A DNA stretch of 64,000 nucleotides, from contig JBNRMV010000002.1 in NCBI GenBank assembly GCA_050309775.1, positions 52,807 to 116,806 of the forward strand. Direction: 5' to 3'. Under the pieces are notes generated by a model, which saw only the letters and a list, made by a program, of their open reading frames with translations, made no database searches and was not told the origin of the DNA. The DNA comes from DTU072 sp050309775 (GTDB lineage Bacteria; Bacillota; Clostridia; Christensenellales; DTU072). Each line of letters starts with the position of its first letter. The first letter of the stretch is position 1. Made by a program: the position numbers and the translations under genes. Of this stretch, positions 18,541-27,509 are shown in pieces.

Positions 18541-19242
18541 TTATACGCAAAACACATGTCTGCCGATTGTAAGATGAACTTCCTTTTGCCTTATCCATGC
18601 ATTTGTCGCAGTCTTGGGATTGTAATAATAAAGGCAACCATATGTTGGGTCCCAGCCGTTCAAGGCGTCATTTGCCGCGCGTATAGCCGTATTGTCGGGC
18701 GCAAGGTTTATTTGTCCGTCGTTTACCGCAGTGAACGCCCACGGCTGATATATGACGCCGGATATTGTGTTGGGGAATGACGGGCTTCTTACGCGATTAA
18801 GCACCACCGCAGCCACGGCGACTTGCCCCACATATGGCTCGCCTCTGGCTTCGGCATATACGCACCTTGCTAAAAGGTAAGCGTCATTGCTATAAGATGA
18901 GGAACTTGACTGCAATGAAATGCCTATTGCTGCAGCCGTTTTGGCTCCGACAATGCCGTCTGCCACAAGCCCGTTGCGCCTTTGAAAATATTTGACCGCC
19001 GCAACCGTTTGCGGCCCGTATATACCGTCAACTTTGCCCTTGTAATAGCCCCATGCTTTAAGCCGTGACTGAATGGTTCTTGTGGTTTGTCCGGTACTGC
19101 CTTGTTTTAGCACCACCGCCTCTGCCTCTTCCTTTTCAAGTATGTCGGTATAGAGGATAAGAACGCCTGCGGTTATGCAAATAAGCAACAGAAGTGCCAA
19201 GGCTATTTTAATGATTTTTTCAATTCGCTTTCGCTTTTCCAT
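18541..19242 (-). CDS. sleB: SleB, spore cortex-lytic enzyme
   Basis: SleB is a lytic transglycosylase that cuts cortex peptidoglycan at germination. One N-terminal membrane segment (residues about 10-30) is followed by a peptidoglycan-binding domain (about 50-115, with VDGIYGPQTVAAVKYFQ) and the Hydrolase_2 catalytic domain (about 125-232). The catalytic Glu is in the YAEARGEP stretch. The 233-residue length is slightly short of Bacillus SleB. GGCGGA precedes ATG 19242. The gene lies 13 bases after spoIIR and just before ypeB. Confidence 0.93.
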   Translation of the reverse strand: MEKRKRIEKIIKIALALLLLICITAGVLILYTDILEKEEAEAVVLKQGSTGQTTRTIQSRLKAWGYYKGKVDGIYGPQTVAAVKYFQRRNGLVADGIVGAKTAAAIGISLQSSSSSYSNDAYLLARCVYAEARGEPYVGQVAVAAVVLNRVRSPSFPNTISGVIYQPWAFTAVNDGQINLAPDNTAIRAANDALNGWDPTYGCLYYYNPKTATNAWIRQKEVHLTIGRHVFCV

Positions 19243-19255
19243 AAATTATTCCGCC

Positions 19256-19798
19256 TTATTTTTTCTTTGCATTATGGATTATTTCCAATATTTTTGATTT
19301 ATACCTGACATCTGTATCCGCCACAAAGCACAAGGGAGGAAAGGCTACGCACCACCAATTGTCGCCTTGCCCCTCTCCCAAGGTGATTATCAAAGAGTCA
19401 TAGATTCCTTTTTCCAGTACTACATCGCCGTATGCTCTGGACGGAAATTCTTCCTGACATAGTTTTGCCGACGCAGAATAAGGAATGTTGGACGATTTGA
19501 GAATGCCGCAGGCGCGCGCGGTTATGCCGCTTAGATTAGTGTTAATGACGGCATATGCTTCTTGCTTGCTATTTGTTTCGGCAAGCAGCGGAGTAAGAAA
19601 GTCTATTATACTGTCCTTGACTCTGTGTTTTATTGCTTGGTCAAGTTCCGAATTGCTGTTTGCCCGAATGTGGATGCGGATAAAATCCTGTTCCGCCGGC
19701 TTTTCGTATAATGTAAAAAAACACAGTGCCGCCGCAACAATAAGTAAAAGTGCAATGATTATCAGGATATGTTTGTTCATAAATCCCATTATTGTCAA
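19256..19798 (-). CDS. spoIIR: SpoIIR, stage II sporulation signalling protein
   Basis: SpoIIR is made in the forespore and triggers SpoIIGA to process pro-sigma E in the mother cell. A membrane/export segment occupies residues about 9-30. The family core starts at FIRIHIRANSNSELDQAIKH and ends with GDNWWCVAFPPLCF, both hallmarks. The start is unclear: TTG 19798, ATG 19789 or ATG 19780 are all in frame and none has a good ribosome binding site; 19780 gives the most typical N-terminus. It heads the spoIIR-sleB-ypeB run and is divergent from the DUF421 gene. Confidence 0.92.
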   Translation of the reverse strand: MTIMGFMNKHILIIIALLLIVAAALCFFTLYEKPAEQDFIRIHIRANSNSELDQAIKHRVKDSIIDFLTPLLAETNSKQEAYAVINTNLSGITARACGILKSSNIPYSASAKLCQEEFPSRAYGDVVLEKGIYDSLIITLGEGQGDNWWCVAFPPLCFVADTDVRYKSKILEIIHNAKKK

Positions 19799-19867
19799 AA
19801 AGCCAAAAAATAAACCTGCGGTATATGCTTGCGGCGTAAGGAAATACTACATAAAAAGGCGGAAATT

Positions 19868-20578
19868 ATGCAAGGTTTTTTGGGAATAATAGTGCGGTCA
19901 ACGGTTGCCGTGGTTTTTTTGTTTCTTCTTGCCAAGGCAATGGGCGCAAAACAGATATCGCAATTAAACTTTTTTGATTATATCGTAGGAATAACCATAG
20001 GCTCCATAGCAGCAACGCTGAGCTTGGACCATAAGATAGATATTTGGTATGCGCTTATAGCCATGGCTATTTTTGCCTTATCGGATATCATAATATCCTA
20101 TATTGTGCGCAAAAGCATCAAGGGCAGACGATTTTTCACAGGCGAGCCTATTATGCTGATAATTAAAGGGCAGATAATTTATAAAGGGCTTAAAAAAGGC
20201 AGATTAAACATCAACGACCTTTTAAGGGAGTTGAGGGTACAAGGCTATTATAATGTAGCCGATTTGGAATATGTCGTGCTTGAAACTAACGGCATGGTCA
20301 GCGTAATGCCCAAAGAAAACAAACGCCCCGTAGTGGCGGAGGATATAAACGCGCAGCAGTCGGCCCCGGGTCTGTGTTCAAATGTTATTATTGACGGAAA
20401 AATAATAATGCAGAACCTTTTGTCAATGGGCAAGGACGAAAAATGGCTGGACAAGGAACTTTTGCGGCAGGGGTATCGGCATTATGATGAAATAATGCTT
20501 GCCACGCTGAATGAGCAAAGTCAGCTTTCAGTTTACCGCAAAATTAAAGAATATCATAAAAATACGGTATTTCAATAA
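19868..20578 (+). CDS. DUF421 (YetF-like) membrane protein
   Basis: A membrane protein of about 236 residues with three N-terminal helices and a cytoplasmic DUF421 domain (PIMLIIKGQIIYKGLKKGRLNINDLL, then VLETNGMVSVMP). ATG 19868 is preferred because AAGGCGGA lies about five bases upstream; the frame extends back to a TTG at 19829 without a site. Relatives such as YetF and YdfR in Bacillus have roles linked to spore membranes, which agrees with the divergent spoIIR operon. The exact biochemical function of the family is not settled. Confidence 0.85.
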   Translation: MQGFLGIIVRSTVAVVFLFLLAKAMGAKQISQLNFFDYIVGITIGSIAATLSLDHKIDIWYALIAMAIFALSDIIISYIVRKSIKGRRFFTGEPIMLIIKGQIIYKGLKKGRLNINDLLRELRVQGYYNVADLEYVVLETNGMVSVMPKENKRPVVAEDINAQQSAPGLCSNVIIDGKIIMQNLLSMGKDEKWLDKELLRQGYRHYDEIMLATLNEQSQLSVYRKIKEYHKNTVFQ

Positions 20579-20591
20579 TCGATTGCTTTCT

Positions 20592-23500
20592 TTATGGCAG
20601 TTTGGTCAACTCTATAACCGTGTCGTCGCCCTCGATAGCCGCCAAGAAATAGCTGTCGTTTTCGAAATAAAACATCATTCCAATATCGTCAAGCATATAA
20701 TATTTGTTTTCGAAAATGCCGTTTAACGCTATCAGCATCGGCTCTTCAACAATTATCCAGCTGGCAAAAGTATCGTTCAGAGTTAGGGTGAACGATAAAT
20801 CACCGTGCTCTTCGGTGGGATATACCCCCTCATAAGTACCTCTAAATTCAACAGGGAATTGGTATGACAGCTCCTCAGCTGTCCAATCGGTAAGGTCAAT
20901 GACGGTCAGCACTTCAATAGAGTTTTGGATTGGCAAATAATAAAACTTGGTTCCGCTTTGCACAACTGTCGAATAAATTGTGCCGTCAAGGGTTATGCCT
21001 TCAGCTGTAATAAGCAGTTCGCCGTAAGTTTCGTGCACATAGCGGTTGTATTCGTATTCAAGCACATGTCTGTTCAGACTTATGCTTTGTGTTTCGTTCG
21101 GCAATATCATTGTTATGTTGTTTGGGCTAATGTTGTTTGGGCTAAGTGTTATGGCGCGCGATTGGCTGTCCCAAAAACTGCCGTTCTCGTAGCTGTAAGT
21201 GTAAGATTGTTTTATGCTGCGGCGCATAGTCATATTCGTTATGTCAAAATACATAACTTGGTAGCTGCCGTCGTCGTCAAAGCGTACCAGGATTATTTCG
21301 TCACCCCTTATTGCAGAATACTGTCCGTCAAACTTATCGCCGCTGTATTCTCCCCCCTCGGTGTAAACGGCTTCCAGCTCCAAAGAGAACACCTCAAATG
21401 CGTTCAGATAATGCATGTCTACAAGTATTTGTGTGCCTGCCAGTTTCCAGCAAACAAAAGTGTAGCCGCTTTTTTCTGCGGTAAACATAGCCGGAAAAAC
21501 ACTTTGGTCTTTGCTGACAAATATGTATTGTTGAGTTTCGTTTGATTGTTGGCTGCCTACTGTTGCGCCGCCCATAGCGTCATAGTACAGCGTTATTTTG
21601 CGATAGTCGGAGGCAAAGAGCCTTAGATATCCGTTTTGTACATATTGTGATTTTATGGTTGCGCCAAATTCAAAGCGTATGTTGCTCTCTGCGTCATAAT
21701 ACCAGTATTTGCCGGCGGTTTCCTCGCTTTGTTCGACTGTGTCGCCCTCGACCATAACGACAGCGCCATCAAAATCAACAAACAGATATGAATTGTTTGT
21801 CTTTGTTAAGGTTCTATTACGGAATATCAGGGTAGCGGTAGCGCCGTCATAATCAAGCGGCTGCTCAAGAATAAAGATGCCTTCCTCTGTTGCCGTGAAA
21901 GCGCATTCAAAGAAAAATGCCTCATCGTTTATGCGCACGCTGCCATCGGATAGGAATTCAAGAAGAATCAGTTCACCCGCCCATTTGCCCAGAATATCGT
22001 GAGAAATGCTTTTTTTATCCGTCCATTTCGGGTAGAGGTCCACCGAAGCGCCGCGTTCTGCCACCGCTTGTTTTGAGGCGCGCGTTGTCAGCGCCGCATC
22101 AAAGAACCAACCGTCAAACAACTGATTTTCTCTCCTTGGCGGCGAATAAAATTCAAATTCTGCGTTGCCGTATTCGACATAGTTTATAATAATGTTGCCG
22201 TCAATGTGATAGTTTATGGTATAGTTGGAGGCAAAATAACGGGCGTTGAAGCGCATGTCGTCTTCTGTGATTGCCGCATCAAGAAAATCAAATTGCGTGT
22301 CCCCATAGTACCAAAAGCCCACAGCGCCGGGTTTTTGCGCCAGCGGAGGCTGCTTGCCGAGATATTGTCCATGCGTGACGCTTCGTGTAAAAAGCAGTTC
22401 GTCGTCATTTTCGTTGTAGAAACGCAGCGTATGTATTGACAATTCAGCCGTTTCGACAGCAATATTTATGTCGTCCTCAATATTTGTCAGCAAATAGGCG
22501 CCGTCTTGTTCGATAAGTTCAAGCAGGTTGGCCTTTATTTTTAGTATCTCTACATCTGAAGTAATAGTAAAACTCAGGGTGGAGCCGTATTTCAGATGCT
22601 CGGCGGAGCCTTCATAATGGAATGTAATGCCTTCAATATCAGGAAAGGACACATCGCAGAACAATTCCGTCCATACGGCGTAAGCCACAAGGCCTTGGGA
22701 ATCAAGCGGCTCATCAAAAACAACAGGCAAGCCTTGCTCAGGGGCAGAATACCAACCCTCAAACCGAAAGCCGTATCGTGAGTTCAGAATGGGTTCTGCT
22801 ATTGTATCGCCTGCAAGCATCTCCACAGCCACGCCGTCGGTGAATGGCGATTCTTGAGCAAACTCGCCGCCTTGAAGATGGAGCGTTACGAACACTTTTA
22901 TGTCATAAATCAAATAAAAATCACAGTTTTGTGTTATGCGAGAATTTATGTCGGCATTTATCGACCTGTTGCCGAAGCGGAAATTGACATTGTTTGGGCT
23001 TTGGTTTTCGGCGGCCAAATCGTCATTGTTTGGATTGAGAATGAGTGTTTTGATGTTTATGTCCTCTATTTCAGCGGCGGCTTCGGATATTTTTGTGCCG
23101 TAAGTTATGTTGAGCGTATAAAATACCATGCCGTCAATGGGGTCATAAAACCTGACAGAATATTGGTTGGGGGTATATACTGCGTTTACGGTAAAGTCCG
23201 AGGTTATGTTGGTATAAATGGCGCTTTGCCATACTCCGGTATGCCCCTCAAAGGATTTTGGCTGAGGTATGCTTGTCAGGTCTTGTCCGTATAATACCTC
23301 TCTGGTTTCTTCAAAACGCTGTTCGCCGAATGCCGAAACAAAAGTTATCGTCAACCGAATGTCGGTATATATTGCATGAATGGTTTTGTTTTGTGTAATA
23401 TTTGAGAAATCAACGGTATCCCAAGCGCCTGTTTTGCCTACTATTGAGGGTACTGTGGGAATGTCTGTAAGAGTGCTGCCGTAGGGTACAGTACGCACTA

Positions 23501-24002
23501 TGTCATCTGCGCCGTCAATGACAAATGTCAATGTCATTTGTTCGGGGGTATAAATGGCGTTGATTGTCAGATTTGAAGTAATGTTGCTGAAATCTGTACG
23601 GTCCCAAACCGCAGTATGTCCTGTCTTTGCGGGGACAGAGGGAATGTCCGTCAAAGCCGCGCCATAGAGGACGGTACGAATAATATCCTCGCTGCCCTCA
23701 GCTTTGAAAGTCAGTGTATATGTATTTTTTTGGTATTTTGCGTATAAAATAATGTCTTTTTTTATTGCCGTGCTTGTATCAAATTCCGATGTAAAACTGC
23801 TGTCTGTGAACCACCCGATAAATTTGTGACCTGTCTTTGCGGGGGGAGTAACATCGGCTAAAGTGCCGCCCTTTGGCAGTTCAACAATTTGCGCCTGTTC
23901 GCCGTCCGACATAATTGTGATATTTATCGTTTTTGCCTTGCACGCCGTCAATCCGATGAGTATAAGAACAACCGCAAGCAAAAAGTAAGTGATTTTTTTC
24001 AT
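20592..24002 (-). CDS. Large repeat lipoprotein with InlB-type B repeats
   Basis: A surface lipoprotein of 1136 residues. The signal peptide ends at the lipobox LTAC (Cys20). Residues about 25-300 hold four InlB B-repeat-like units, first with the GHKFIGWFTD form, then three with the form YG..LTDIP.VP...G..W....FSNIT. Further repeat-like units follow near 365-440 and 570-650. The C-terminal half is beta-rich with repeated ITL..DG stretches and no recognised domain. A tandem pair of SPNNI pentapeptides stems from a 15-base duplication near 21120-21150. It is probably an adhesin or cell-surface scaffold. TGAGG precedes ATG 24002. Confidence 0.88.
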   Translation of the reverse strand: MKKITYFLLAVVLILIGLTACKAKTINITIMSDGEQAQIVELPKGGTLADVTPPAKTGHKFIGWFTDSSFTSEFDTSTAIKKDIILYAKYQKNTYTLTFKAEGSEDIIRTVLYGAALTDIPSVPAKTGHTAVWDRTDFSNITSNLTINAIYTPEQMTLTFVIDGADDIVRTVPYGSTLTDIPTVPSIVGKTGAWDTVDFSNITQNKTIHAIYTDIRLTITFVSAFGEQRFEETREVLYGQDLTSIPQPKSFEGHTGVWQSAIYTNITSDFTVNAVYTPNQYSVRFYDPIDGMVFYTLNITYGTKISEAAAEIEDINIKTLILNPNNDDLAAENQSPNNVNFRFGNRSINADINSRITQNCDFYLIYDIKVFVTLHLQGGEFAQESPFTDGVAVEMLAGDTIAEPILNSRYGFRFEGWYSAPEQGLPVVFDEPLDSQGLVAYAVWTELFCDVSFPDIEGITFHYEGSAEHLKYGSTLSFTITSDVEILKIKANLLELIEQDGAYLLTNIEDDINIAVETAELSIHTLRFYNENDDELLFTRSVTHGQYLGKQPPLAQKPGAVGFWYYGDTQFDFLDAAITEDDMRFNARYFASNYTINYHIDGNIIINYVEYGNAEFEFYSPPRRENQLFDGWFFDAALTTRASKQAVAERGASVDLYPKWTDKKSISHDILGKWAGELILLEFLSDGSVRINDEAFFFECAFTATEEGIFILEQPLDYDGATATLIFRNRTLTKTNNSYLFVDFDGAVVMVEGDTVEQSEETAGKYWYYDAESNIRFEFGATIKSQYVQNGYLRLFASDYRKITLYYDAMGGATVGSQQSNETQQYIFVSKDQSVFPAMFTAEKSGYTFVCWKLAGTQILVDMHYLNAFEVFSLELEAVYTEGGEYSGDKFDGQYSAIRGDEIILVRFDDDGSYQVMYFDITNMTMRRSIKQSYTYSYENGSFWDSQSRAITLSPNNISPNNITMILPNETQSISLNRHVLEYEYNRYVHETYGELLITAEGITLDGTIYSTVVQSGTKFYYLPIQNSIEVLTVIDLTDWTAEELSYQFPVEFRGTYEGVYPTEEHGDLSFTLTLNDTFASWIIVEEPMLIALNGIFENKYYMLDDIGMMFYFENDSYFLAAIEGDDTVIELTKLP

Positions 24003-24033
24003 TATGGCCTCAACTAATATAATAATTAGTTAA

Positions 24034-24063
24034 AGTATAGCATTTATATAAATCTTATGTCAA
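24034..24063 (-). promoter_or_regulatory. Promoter of the 1136-residue lipoprotein gene
   Basis: On the minus strand TTGACA (24063-24058) and TATACT (24039-24034) are 18 bases apart, about 32 bases before the ATG. It matches the housekeeping consensus. Confidence 0.7.
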
Positions 24064-24083
24064 TCAAGAAACAAATCGGCATA

Positions 24084-25664
24084 TCAATAATAGTGTTGCT
24101 CTCCCAGCAGCGCCTCAAGGTCATCAAAGGTTTTTTTCTTGTCAAAGGTATACGCTTGAATGAGCAACGAATCGCCGGAAAACAATTTCTTGTCGCCGCT
24201 TTTGACCATCTTTTTTTCGGTTTCGGGACGCTCTGACCGGACGAGGTGGCGGACGATGCAATTTGGCGGCCACAGTATGTCGCGTACAGACTTGCCGTCG
24301 GCAAAACTGCCGTCCTTTACCTGCATTGCAATGTCAATCATAGTATAACGGCGGCGACTGTCAAGTTTTTGCATCATTCTGTCAAGAGTGACATCATTCA
24401 GCGGCGAAATATTGAAAAATTCAAGTATTATGTATGCCGCAATTACAGCCAAGGCGCTGAAAAGAAAACCGTTGAAGTTTCCCGTTGCTTCAATAATAAA
24501 AACCAATGCGGTGACGGGAGCGCGCAAAGAGCAGCCCAAGAAAGCGCACATACTCATAATGACTACGCTCTTATAATATTCAGCCGCCATGCCTGCGGCA
24601 ACAAGCCCCTCCGCGAGCAGACCGCCGACAATGGCGCCAATTGCCAGCATGGGTATGAAAAGTCCGCCCGACGCTCCCGAGCAAGAGGATATTGCGATAA
24701 GGATAAGTTTAAGAAAGAACAGAGCAAGCAACGATTGCCACACTATGCCGGCAGAGGCTATTTTTCCTATCAGCATATGCCCTCCGCCAATGACATCTGA
24801 ATATAGCAAACCTGCGGTCCCGACAAGCAAAAAAACAGCAATGAATTTTATTGTAGTGGGTATCCTTGCAAGTTTGCCGTCAAAAAACCTGCCTGTAATT
24901 AAAATAACCGAGTTGAAAGCACAAGTAGCAATTCCGGCTCCTATACCAATTATTATGGGTATCCAAATTTGAGAAATGACCAACGGCGGAAATGCCCCGA
25001 AATCAAACATGCGATAAGGCACATTAAAAACCGAACTAAGCAATTGCGCTGTTGCCGAGGCGGCAAGCGTACCCGAGAAAGCAACAATAATGAGCATGGG
25101 TGAAAACCTTTTGTGTATCTCCTCAAGGGCAAAGACAGCACCTGCAAGTGGGGCGGCGGTTGCCACGCCAAAGCCTGCGGCAGTCGAGGCAGTCATGATA
25201 TATCTTTTCCATGCTGGTTTTTTCTTGGCGGTAAGACGGTGGGCGCCTGCGCCTGCGGCGGCGCCGATTTGCAGGGAAGGTCCTTCAGTTCCCAGCGGCA
25301 ATCCTGCAAAAAACCCTAGCAAACTTGCCACAATCGAGCCTATTAGCATTCGCAGCCATTTGAAAGTGATGAGTCCGCGCAAAATGCCTGCGGCTTTTGC
25401 CATGCCTCCGCCGCCGGCATCGGGGAAAACCTTTATCGACAGCGCCGTCAACAAGGCCAGCGCCGCAAGCGCAGCAAAAAACCACAGCATATGTATTGGG
25501 TTTGCTGCGACAAAATCATATATTCGGTGCGTGTGTTCAAGCAACTGCTGCGCGGCGTATTTGTAGAAAAAAACTATTGCGCCCGTGAATACTCCGGCTG
25601 CGCTGCTGAGCAGCAGTCCGGGTACCAGCGTTTCTAGAAAATATTTGCGTACATGTTCCTTCAT
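24084..25664 (-). CDS. ClC-family chloride channel/antiporter with C-terminal RCK_C (TrkA-C) domain
   Basis: A multi-pass membrane protein of about 526 residues. The ion-selectivity and gating signature GTEGPSLQIG holds the gating Glu, and SGGLFIPMLAIGAIVGG is the second anion-binding loop. The last 90 residues (about 430-520) look like a TrkA-C/RCK_C regulatory domain with LVRSERPETEKKMVKSGDKKLFSGD. ATG 25664 is preferred over TTG 25700, which lies upstream of a TATAAT-like sequence. It probably moves chloride or fluoride-like anions; the channel or antiporter mode is not decided here. Confidence 0.9.
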   Translation of the reverse strand: MKEHVRKYFLETLVPGLLLSSAAGVFTGAIVFFYKYAAQQLLEHTHRIYDFVAANPIHMLWFFAALAALALLTALSIKVFPDAGGGGMAKAAGILRGLITFKWLRMLIGSIVASLLGFFAGLPLGTEGPSLQIGAAAGAGAHRLTAKKKPAWKRYIMTASTAAGFGVATAAPLAGAVFALEEIHKRFSPMLIIVAFSGTLAASATAQLLSSVFNVPYRMFDFGAFPPLVISQIWIPIIIGIGAGIATCAFNSVILITGRFFDGKLARIPTTIKFIAVFLLVGTAGLLYSDVIGGGHMLIGKIASAGIVWQSLLALFFLKLILIAISSCSGASGGLFIPMLAIGAIVGGLLAEGLVAAGMAAEYYKSVVIMSMCAFLGCSLRAPVTALVFIIEATGNFNGFLFSALAVIAAYIILEFFNISPLNDVTLDRMMQKLDSRRRYTMIDIAMQVKDGSFADGKSVRDILWPPNCIVRHLVRSERPETEKKMVKSGDKKLFSGDSLLIQAYTFDKKKTFDDLEALLGEQHYY

Positions 25665-25756
25665 AACACATATTATACAACCTTTAATTTTATATTTCAA
25701 ATAATCATAAACCGCCGCAACAAATTTTTTTCAGTTATCTTGAGAATTCTATTTCA

Positions 25757-25786
25757 TTGACTTATGGTTGTTTGTCATTATATAAT
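25757..25786 (+). promoter_or_regulatory. Promoter of the KDPG aldolase operon
   Basis: TTGACT (25757-25762) and TATAAT (25781-25786) are 18 bases apart, about 60 bases before ATG 25846. The sequence between is A/T rich; no clear operator was recognised. Confidence 0.7.
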
Positions 25787-25845
25787 TGAGATAATGAAAA
25801 AAAGGGAAATTGTTTTTTAATAAAAAAATTGCATAAGGAGAGATT

Positions 25846-26484
25846 ATGCGCAGCCAACAAGAAATTTTATCAGTCATTTCAAAAACAAAGATTGTACCTG
25901 TCATAAAAATAGACAACACGGACGACATAGTTCCGTTGCTTGCCGCGCTGTCAAAAGGTGGCATAAATATTGCCGAAATCACTTACAGAACAGCATGCGC
26001 GGCGGAGGCAATTGCGCTGGCTAAGAAAACCTTTGCCGATGTCATTATCGGGGCCGGTACTGTCACGGACATTACTCAGGCAAAAGAAGCCGTAGCGCTT
26101 GGCGTGGACTTCATTGTCAGCCCGGGTTTTGATGAAGTGGTGGCGGATTATTGTCTTGAAATTGGCATTTTGTATTTCGGCGGCTGTGTGACGCCTACGG
26201 AAATAATGAAAGCTATGCGCAGAGGCATAGAAATCATAAAGTTTTTTCCCGCCGAAACCAGCGGCGGCTTGAAGAGCATAAAAGCCATTTCTGCGCCATT
26301 TCCGCAAATAAAGTTTATGCCCACTGGCGGCATAAACAAGGACAACATAAGAGATTATTTGTCTTTTCCCAAAATTATTGCTTGCGGTGGCAGTTGGATG
26401 GTAAAAGATGAACTAATAAAAAAAGGCGATTTTGATACAATCACAAAACTTGCCGCAGAAGCGTTGGAGGAAATAAACAGATGA
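25846..26484 (+). CDS. eda: KDPG/KHG aldolase
   Basis: It cleaves 2-keto-3-deoxy-6-phosphogluconate to pyruvate and glyceraldehyde-3-phosphate. The 212-residue length and the (beta/alpha)8 pattern are normal. IIGAGTVT, FIVSPGF and EIIKFFPAE are present; the Lys of the last is the Schiff-base residue, and the FGGCVTPTEI and FMPTGGI phosphate-binding segments are seen. AAGGAG lies five bases before ATG. The stop overlaps the KDG kinase start (ATGA), so the two act in sequence in hexuronate or ketodeoxygluconate breakdown. Confidence 0.94.
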   Translation: MRSQQEILSVISKTKIVPVIKIDNTDDIVPLLAALSKGGINIAEITYRTACAAEAIALAKKTFADVIIGAGTVTDITQAKEAVALGVDFIVSPGFDEVVADYCLEIGILYFGGCVTPTEIMKAMRRGIEIIKFFPAETSGGLKSIKAISAPFPQIKFMPTGGINKDNIRDYLSFPKIIACGGSWMVKDELIKKGDFDTITKLAAEALEEINR

Positions 26485-27500
26485 AAATAATTACATTCGG
26501 TGAAATAATGCTTAGGTTGGCTCCAGAAGGGTATACCCGTTTTTTGCAGGCGGAGCGGTTCCAGGCTACATACGGCGGCGGCGAAGCAAATGTTGCTGTA
26601 TCATTGAGCAACTTTGGGTGCGACACTGAGTTTGTGTCAAAGATTCCCGAAAACGAAATAGGACAGGCTGCCATAAACAGCTTACGGCGGTTCGGAGTAG
26701 GCACAAAATATATTGCGCGCGGCGGCGAAAGGCTGGGGATATATTTTCTTGAAAAAGGCGCGTCTCAAAGAGCCTCAAAAGTTATATATGACAGAGCAGG
26801 CTCCGCCATTGCTCAAGCAAAAGCAGCAGACTTCAGATGGCAAAAGATATTTGCCGGCGCAGATTGGTTCCACTTCACCGGCATTACCCCGGCGCTGTCG
26901 GACAAAATGGCGGACATCACGCTGAAAGCCGCAAAAATGGCAAAAGAAAAGGGACTGACTGTGTCCTGCGATTTGAACTACCGCAAGAAGTTATGGACAA
27001 AGGACAAGGCAAAAGAGGTCATGACAAAAATTATGCCTTATGTCGATGTGTTGATAGCCAATGAGGAGGACTGCTTCGATGTGTTCGGCATAAAGGCCGA
27101 GGGCAGCGACATAACAGGCGGACTGTTGTCAAAAGAGGGCTATAAGTCGGTGGCAAATACGCTGATAAAAAAATTTGGTTTCAAATATGCCGCCATAACC
27201 TTGCGCGGCAGCATCTCTGCAAACGACAACAAATGGGCGGCAATGCTCTATGATGGTAAGGATTATTATTTTTCAAAGGAATATTCAATCCATATTGTCG
27301 ACAGAGTGGGCGGCGGCGATTCGTTTGGCGCAGGCTTGATTTATTCAATGTTGTCGGGCTTTGACAACCAAAAGATAATAGAATTTGCAGTTGGAGCAAG
27401 CTGTCTGAAACACAGCATCGAGGGCGACTTCAATATGGTTTCCACCGACGAGGTGCATAAACTCATAGGCGGCGACGGCAGCGGCAGAGTGCAAAGATAG
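26481..27500 (+). CDS. kdgK: 2-keto-3-deoxygluconate kinase (PfkB family)
   Basis: It phosphorylates KDG to KDPG, the substrate of the aldolase encoded just upstream and overlapping it. The PfkB N-terminal motif GGGEANVAVSLSNFG and the C-terminal DRVGGGDSFGAG, which holds the catalytic Asp, are both present. Length 339 is normal. The assignment over other PfkB sugars rests on the overlap with eda. Confidence 0.9.
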   Translation: MKIITFGEIMLRLAPEGYTRFLQAERFQATYGGGEANVAVSLSNFGCDTEFVSKIPENEIGQAAINSLRRFGVGTKYIARGGERLGIYFLEKGASQRASKVIYDRAGSAIAQAKAADFRWQKIFAGADWFHFTGITPALSDKMADITLKAAKMAKEKGLTVSCDLNYRKKLWTKDKAKEVMTKIMPYVDVLIANEEDCFDVFGIKAEGSDITGGLLSKEGYKSVANTLIKKFGFKYAAITLRGSISANDNKWAAMLYDGKDYYFSKEYSIHIVDRVGGGDSFGAGLIYSMLSGFDNQKIIEFAVGASCLKHSIEGDFNMVSTDEVHKLIGGDGSGRVQR

Positions 27501-27509
27501 AGGATAAAT

